In this document: positions 46,370 to 64,000 of the stretch, in pieces
Numbering within the stretch: the stretch's first letter is position 1
Layout: each line of letters starts with the position of its first letter
DNA from: Pagrus major
Taxonomy: Eukaryota; Chordata; Actinopteri; Spariformes; Sparidae
Direction of reading: 5' to 3'
Length of the DNA: 64,000 bases
NCBI RefSeq assembly: GCF_040436345.1
Contig: NC_133218.1
Coordinates: 6,710,539-6,774,538 of the forward strand
Notes under the pieces: model-generated
What the model was told of the DNA's origin: nothing
What the model saw: only the letters and a program-made list of their open reading frames with translations
Databases searched by the model: none
Program-made: the position numbers and the translations under genes

Positions 46370-47049
46370 AAAGACTCAAAAACTGTAATATTCCTGTTGG
46401 AACAGTTGTACTTTCAACACAATATGACTTGTAATGAGGGAGGATGGAGCACTCAGACCCTTTACTTCAGTAAAAGTAGGGATATCATAGTCTAAGAATA
46501 CTCAATTACAAGTAAAAGTCTAGAAATTAAAATGTCATCTAAAATCTGCATTAAAACCCTCAAAAAATGTAATATTCCTGTTGGAACAGTTATATTTGCA
46601 AGAAGAAGTACTGAGTACTTTGCTTCAGAAAAATTGGGGATACCATAGTCTAAAAATACACAATTACAATTGAAAGTCCAGAAATAAAAATGTTACTTAT
46701 GTGAAAATACAGAAGTATTTAAGTACTTATTGCATCAAAAATAAAAGTACTCATTATACAGAATGGCTACTTTCACGGAGTTGTTTTTATAGAATATTAA
46801 ATTGTTCTTTTGTTTTTATTTTTATCACAAAAATACATGTTTTTGTTTTCATGTTGTCAATGTGGAGGTTAGTTATAAAGTAATACATAAGTAACTAGTA
46901 GCTTAAAGTGTAATAAAAAGTACAATATTTAACTTTGAAATGAAGCAGAAGAGGCATGAAATGGAAATACTCAAGTCAAGTACAAGTATGTCAAAATTCT
47001 ACTTAAGTGCAGTTCTTGAGTAAATGTACTTAGTTACTTTCTACCACTG
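46370..47049 (-). mobile_element. CAGTGGTAGAAAGTAACT-type non-autonomous element
   Basis: Read on the minus strand from 47049, the end is CAGTGGTAGAAAGTAACTAA, then ACTCAAGAACTGCACTTAAG. This is a hAT-like short element common in teleosts. Its distal part has an internal direct duplication: TGTAATATTCCTGTTGGAAC occurs at about 46384 and 46568, each followed by CTTCAG...AAA...GGGGATA/AGGGATA and CATAGTCTA-GAATA-like blocks. No transposase is present. Confidence 0.65.
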
Positions 47050-47389
47050 CTTGTTAAGTTTAGCCTACTTGCAAGTCTGTCATCAGTAACTCATAATCGA
47101 TTAGAAGCAATAGAAAACACAAAAAAATAGAAACCCAAGTTCTTATTCTAGCCATAATATAAAAGATTGTTTCACACATGATGGGACACAAGATGTTTAT
47201 CTTTGTAACTTTATTTTTTTTCTCCTATTACATCTGAGGAGCTACATTTGGCAACTTAATTATTTTGCATTAAAAATAACCTATTTAAACGAGATATAAT
47301 GTATCAAACATAAAATAATTCATCAGTAGTATTTTGTGTTGAGACACCCAGAGCTCCAGACACCACACACCCTGAGTTAACATGGTGTA

Positions 47390-47502
47390 CACCGCCTCCT
47401 TGTGGCCGACAGCGCTCACTGCAGCAGCGTGTCAGCCTCGACTTGAACCCGGAAACGAAGCTTCTCCTTCCTGTCGTCACATTTTACTACAGTTTGGAAG
47501 AA
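47390..47502 (+). promoter_or_regulatory. leo1 promoter and 5' UTR
   Basis: GC rises over the last 110 bp before the leo1 ATG. ETS-like cores occur as CCGGAA (about 47451) and CTTCCTG (47467-47473). A CTCF-like minus-strand GGCCACAAGGAGGCGG lies at about 47395-47410. There is no TATA box. The Kozak context GAAATGG around 47503 is good. Confidence 0.5.
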
Positions 47503-59418
<11,916 letters not shown>

Positions 59419-59592
59419 TTCACTTTTTTTTATCATTCCACTGTATTATCAGTGCTCGGCCCACATGGCATATAAACAGCCATATTTTGTTTTGTAGATT
59501 TTCTTATGACCTGCGTGTGTATGTGTGTGTGTGTCGGTGTGGATGAGTGTTTGTGTGTTTGCTTGTTTATGTTGTGTACAGCAGAGGTGAGA

Positions 59593-59598
59593 AATAAA
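59593..59598 (+). terminator. leo1 poly(A) signal
   Basis: AATAAA 175 bp after the stop codon, followed by T-rich DNA (59636-59649). It gives a compact 3' UTR. Confidence 0.75.
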
Positions 59599-59649
59599 GA
59601 GATGGTTGTCTTATGTAACCAAAGCTTCCCCTTTATCTTTTTTTTTTTA

Positions 59650-60579
59650 AACATAGTGATTCATGTGTGTGAATCACTCTGTTGTTGTGAGATTATGAAA
59701 CGTAGTGCTTAGTCTAGTTTCCAAACACAAAGGAGGTTAATGGGATAACTGTTGTAGGTTGATTTCAGATTAAATTGGGTAAACGGCGACGCCTGCCACT
59801 CACTCATTCACTCACTCTCACAACAAAACGCAGCATTTACCGATGATTTACCCGTGTGCCAGTTTAGTTTTGAAGTTCATGCAGTTCATGTGGTTGGAAA
59901 AAAAAAAGTGCCCTCGAGGAAAGAAGCGGAGAGGGCAGTTGGGGGACTGGTGTTGAAAGAACCAACTAAACCCGCCTGACATGGCAAGAGATTAGGGGAT
60001 TTGGGTATTGAGATGAAGGAGCTGTGAGAGGAGGTCCTGCCCAGAGGGAAGGGAAGGAGTCGACCATAGTTAGGAATAAAACATCCACATCTAGAAGGCA
60101 ATGCTGTATAGCAAACACATATTTAAGATATGTGTCAAAGACTATTAAACTTAAAGGTAGAATCAGTAGGATTTGTCGCAGCTGTTCCTAAACGCACCAC
60201 AAAGATAGTTGATTGTTGAGTCTCATTCCCAGGACGTCACATAGCCACATTTTGAGGGCTGCAGGGTCTCTGCAGATACGAGACACTAACACGCCTTTTC
60301 TCCCCGTTCAGTCTCCCTCTCTGTCTGTTTCTGTCTTACGTCCTTTACCTCGTTTCGTCTCGCTATGTCTGCCATGCGTGATATGCACTGATGGGTTAAA
60401 ATCAGTCTTGTGATTTGGGAAGGTGGCATGCAATGACGTAAAAATAAAAATAATCTATTATTCCCCTCAAATGACTGATGTGGCTTCTTTAGGGCCAATA
60501 ATGATACCGATTATTAGAAATCAGGGGTACTGAAAAACGATACTTGGGACGGAAATTCATTTGCAATAAAAATGAAACT
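59650..60579. other. Spacer after leo1
   Basis: No gene recognised. Around 60150-60240 the words TTAAAGGTAGAATCAGTAGG look like another TTAAAGG-type MITE end. Confidence 0.5.
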
Positions 60580-61105
60580 CAAAAATTTAAGTACTGTTCT
60601 TTGTACTTTTACTTGAGTATTTCCATATTCTGCTTCGTCACACTTCCTCTCCACTACATCAATATGATAACTTTGGTTACATGTTACTTTGCAGATTCAA
60701 ATTATTCAGTGTTTATAGGCTATTAATTGTGACATGTTACCAATCGGATGGTGTTATGGGCACGACACGTGAGAGGATGCTGCATCAGAGCCAAAGTAGC
60801 ACATTTTTTTATATTAGTTTATTTTATCGGCAATCTGACAGAAACATCACTGATACCGATAATTGGGAAAATGCTGAAAATTGACCCGATAACTGGCCAA
60901 GGCCAATAATCGGTCTACTCTTAATTGAAACTAAAGTATCGACCCTGTTTTGAAAATGTAAGGAGTAGAAAGTACAGATGTGTGTTCAAATGTAGGGAGG
61001 AAAAGTCTAAAGTTGTCAGAAAAATAAATACTCAAGTACAGATACTGAACACTCAGTACAGTAACAAAGTATTTGTACTTCGTTACTTGCCACCTCTGCC
61101 AGAGT
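60580..61105. repeat. Composite repeat, partial second copy of 29050-29430
   Basis: Shares GAGAGGATGCTGCATCAGAG, CCAAAGTA, ATTTTATCGGCAA, AATGCTGAA and ATCGG words in order with the tmod-intron copy. It is flanked by CTCAAGTAC-type blocks at 60600 and 61030-61105, ending GTTACTTGCCACCTCTGCCA. Confidence 0.7.
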
Positions 61106-61331
61106 CAAATAGTATAACACAAAACAAACTGCATGATATGATTATGAAATATTTAAAAATAGAAGGTGAAGTTCCCTCAGCGGCATTTCAGTCTTGTTTG
61201 GTGCGTCAGTTGTTAGAAACTGAGGTTCGGTGAGTTATTGAGACTTGATCCCTTTTGTGTGAGAGGGGAATGTAGAGAACAACTGTCCCGGTTACTGATT
61301 CAAGTTCATCAGGCTGAATGACGCACAGTGT

Positions 61332-61333
<2 letters not shown>

Positions 61334-61367
<34 letters not shown>
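61334..61367. repeat. (CA)17 microsatellite
   Basis: Uninterrupted CA run. Confidence 0.95.
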
Positions 61368-61370
<3 letters not shown>

Positions 61371-64000
61371 GCGTTAAACCGGGTTCCCAGAGATAGATAA
61401 CAACCCTCAAACCCGACCTCTCCCTCTGTCCTGTCCAGGCAGAACTGGCTGCAGCCACCCAGAATTCAAAACTGGTAAAACACTAAGTGATTAAGTAAGA
61501 GTTACATAAATTGGCTGCATTCTCTCTCCGGGCAACGGACCCTCTGTGCCACACACACACAGCTTTGACGTGGACACCGACTACTCAGTACAGGGAGACG
61601 CATCAAAGACTGCCTGAGTGCTGTTCACACGGGTGTGAGAGAGGTTCGGTCAGGGCAGCAGTGTTTGGAATCAGACAGCAGTTCATGACGAAGCCACTTG
61701 GTTGAAATGAGGCGATTGTGCAGCTCAACCACTCATTGCTGAGGGCGAATTGCACCCATTGCCTTCTCTATTATTGACTCAGAACAGGCCTGTGTGCGTG
61801 TTTGCAGGTGTTTGTACATGTATGAGTAGAAACCAACCCCTCCTCTGTGAGCTTTATATAGTCTACTCTCTGCTATGAATGTTTAACGCTGCTCATGCAA
61901 ACAGTTTGTGTCTTTGTTGCCTTGAAAGCGAAGGTGTCGTCAGTAGTGGTGTGCTGCGTTATCTCAGACTGCAGTGGGTTATGTAAACCCAATTCCACAC
62001 AGTAAGGAGTGGGAAAGGGAGGGGAGGGGGAGGCACTGCTACACACAGTCAGCGCTGACTGATGGGGGATGAGACAGAGGGGGAGGGCTGCAGCATTTCC
62101 CCCTGTTTTTGTTCGTTCTCCCCCTTCATCTCCTCTTTCTCTCTGTATCACTTGTTTCTCCCAGACATCCCGTCTTCCCAGCGTCACCGTCCAGCCCGGA
62201 CCTGGACTCTGTAACGTCATTTCTTCTGTAGAGAAAGAAAGCTCAGACAGTGACAGTGACAGAGACAGAGCAGAGTCGAGAGGAGAGGGTGTGTTTTGTA
62301 ATCCTACAGCCTTGCAGACACACACTGAAAAACTCTTGAGTCATTCGGGGGTAACTTGTCCACTGTTCCGCCTATTCTGCCCGAGGGGAGACAGCGGCTT
62401 CGTTAGTTTCAGGCCAGGAGCTTCTTGAAGTGTACAGAGATGTCTGAGCCCTGGTTAAGCTGAGTGCCTGTACCTCCATACCACACCTTTTTTTGATTGG
62501 ATGCTCAGACACTAAGTTTGATGCCGGATTGTGAGATTCTTGCACACCATTTCAAGACACTTGTGGGATCTGTTTTTTACCTCCATCCAGTCCGGGGACA
62601 GAAAATATTACTCTCTGCGCCATATTTGTTTAGTCAGTCTCTGAGCTCTCCTCCCGTCAGTAAATGGTTCCGGATCAGAACAGTGGCTCTTGCCCCCCCC
62701 CCGCTCCACCCGGCCCCTCACACAACACTAATATCACTAACATCTTTTGTTGTGTTTTGATAGAGAGCCCCCTGGTGGCAGAAGTTACATATTGTAGGTT
62801 TAAGTAAACTTTTTAATGCAGGACTTTTACTTGTAACAGAACTAACTGTAACTGTTTACTTGTATTTTTACACTGCAGTATTGGTACTTTTACTCACATG
62901 AAACATCTGAAAACTTCTTCGACTACTGTGTTTACTGACAGGGTTTATTCTCTTCAACATTTTTTTCCACTTTTCTTCTTCTTCTTTCTCTCTTTAGATT
63001 GAGGATATTTGCTTGATTTTGAACTTTTCTCTTCGTTATGGGTGAAAACCTCTTTATGTTGTGTGTAATTTTTTTCTCTCCTTGAATCAGAGAAAATCAC
63101 AAACCTTTTGCACTAAATGTCAAGAGAATACAGATTTAAGGAGGAATCATTGCTGCTAAATATATTACAAAGTCTTTTTTTCTTAATTTAATTCAGTTAA
63201 TTCTACAAACTACCTCAACAACAGCGTAATAACTCTGTGTACCCTGACTGTATTTCAGAGCTCGGTGCCCTTTAGCCCTGTCTCAGTATGTCCCTTCCCC
63301 CTGCTGGTGCTTATATAAGAGGCTAATAAATAAAATAGAAACACAATACTCTACTCTCACCACGGGATCCTCAAACATTCACACATGACACTGGCTCAGA
63401 GACTGCAGCGAGGGTCTTAGCAGGAACATTTTCCCTTACGCACAAGCAGGTGTGCATTATTTCACACACACTTTTACACACAAACACGACTTTAACAATT
63501 CAGTTATTTTTCCTTCTGACCTCAGCGATTTGGGTCAGCCTGTTCTGCCGAAGGACCGGCGCTTAATCTGCAAAACAACGGGTTACCTTCAACTGTGAGC
63601 GGCTCTGTGCACAGATTACACTTGAGCTTTTCCAAAAACAGACACAGAGAAAAAAAACAAGCAAGGTGACACTGAGAGCCAGACTCACTCTTCTGCCTCA
63701 TTAAACACAAAAACTGCTTTGTCCCCCAAATGCACCCTTAATAACTGCATCATTATCTACTGCATCTGTGATCTATCTACCCTGCATTATGTTTAATAGT
63801 TCATATTCTGGTTTCATTCTAATCCAATGCATAGATAAAAACCCTGTTTGGTTTGTGACACTGTGAGCTCACAGGGATGGTGATTATAGGCTTGGTGGTT
63901 TGGTTTCCTTTTTAAAGGTTTGACCTGTGTTCAGCGGTCCATGTGGACAACAATTTTTGAGTCCAGGTTCAGACAAACCCAAGCACATAAAATGGGTTTG
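61368..64000. other. Right-edge DNA without a recognised gene
   Basis: In human the next gene past LEO1 is MAPK6, but no kinase-like exon is visible here. 61980-62300 is GC-richer with a G-rich tract and a short Ser/Asp-coding frame, and could be an unrecognised promoter or 5' UTR. 62765-62905 holds a repeat end with a CTCF-like motif and TTTTACTTGTAAC-type repeat words. Confidence 0.45.
62768..62781 (+). promoter_or_regulatory. CTCF-like motif in a repeat end
   Basis: CCCCCTGGTGGCAG matches the CTCF core. It is followed by AAGTTACATATTGTA, which resembles a TTAAAGG-type MITE terminus read inward. Prediction only. Confidence 0.4.

Noticed and set aside
61511..62760. Right-edge frames as new genes
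   Set aside because: No recognisable domain and poor splice context; left as unassigned.

Overview
The window is nuclear DNA of a ray-finned, probably percomorph, fish. Three split genes match vertebrate proteins. Their introns are small to medium, with GT/AG ends and compatible phases. The DNA between them is full of short teleost-type foldback repeats, CA microsatellites and decayed Tc1, Harbinger and hAT transposons. There is no operon structure, CRISPR array or phage.

Layout. 1-2.3 kb: the first coding exon and promoter of lysmd2 (minus strand, rest off the left edge), with two small foldback repeats in its intron. 2.3-12 kb: a transposon graveyard. It holds a Tc1-like end fragment, a SWIM/YqaJ-type fragment, a decayed Harbinger element with two convergent genes (MYB-like plus, transposase minus), a decayed hAT transposase lacking its zinc finger, and a C-type-lectin fragment touching the hAT end. 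12-22.4 kb: no gene seen, several foldback elements and a pair of CTCF-like motifs. 22.4-44.2 kb: a complete tropomodulin gene (tmod3-like, minus strand, nine coding exons, 346 aa) with a likely 5' noncoding exon and a CCAAT-rich promoter near 44.1-44.3 kb. 44.3-47.4 kb: repeat-rich spacer. 47.5-59.6 kb: complete leo1 (plus strand, 14 coding exons, 644 aa). 59.6-64 kb: repeats, no gene recognised.

The lysmd2-tmod-leo1 order is the conserved neighbourhood of human 15q21. As I recall the human map, tmod lies in the opposite orientation here: it is head-to-head with leo1 and in line with lysmd2. The genes do not form one pathway. Tropomodulin caps actin pointed ends, Leo1 is part of the PAF1 transcription-elongation complex, and Lysmd2 is a poorly characterised LysM-domain protein.

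I found no clearly new biological system. The items most worth a second look are the tmod orientation, the nested transposons with countable lesions, CTCF-like motifs that appear to sit in repeat ends, a 29-bp minisatellite in the presumed tmod 3' UTR, and two perfect hairpins in tmod introns.
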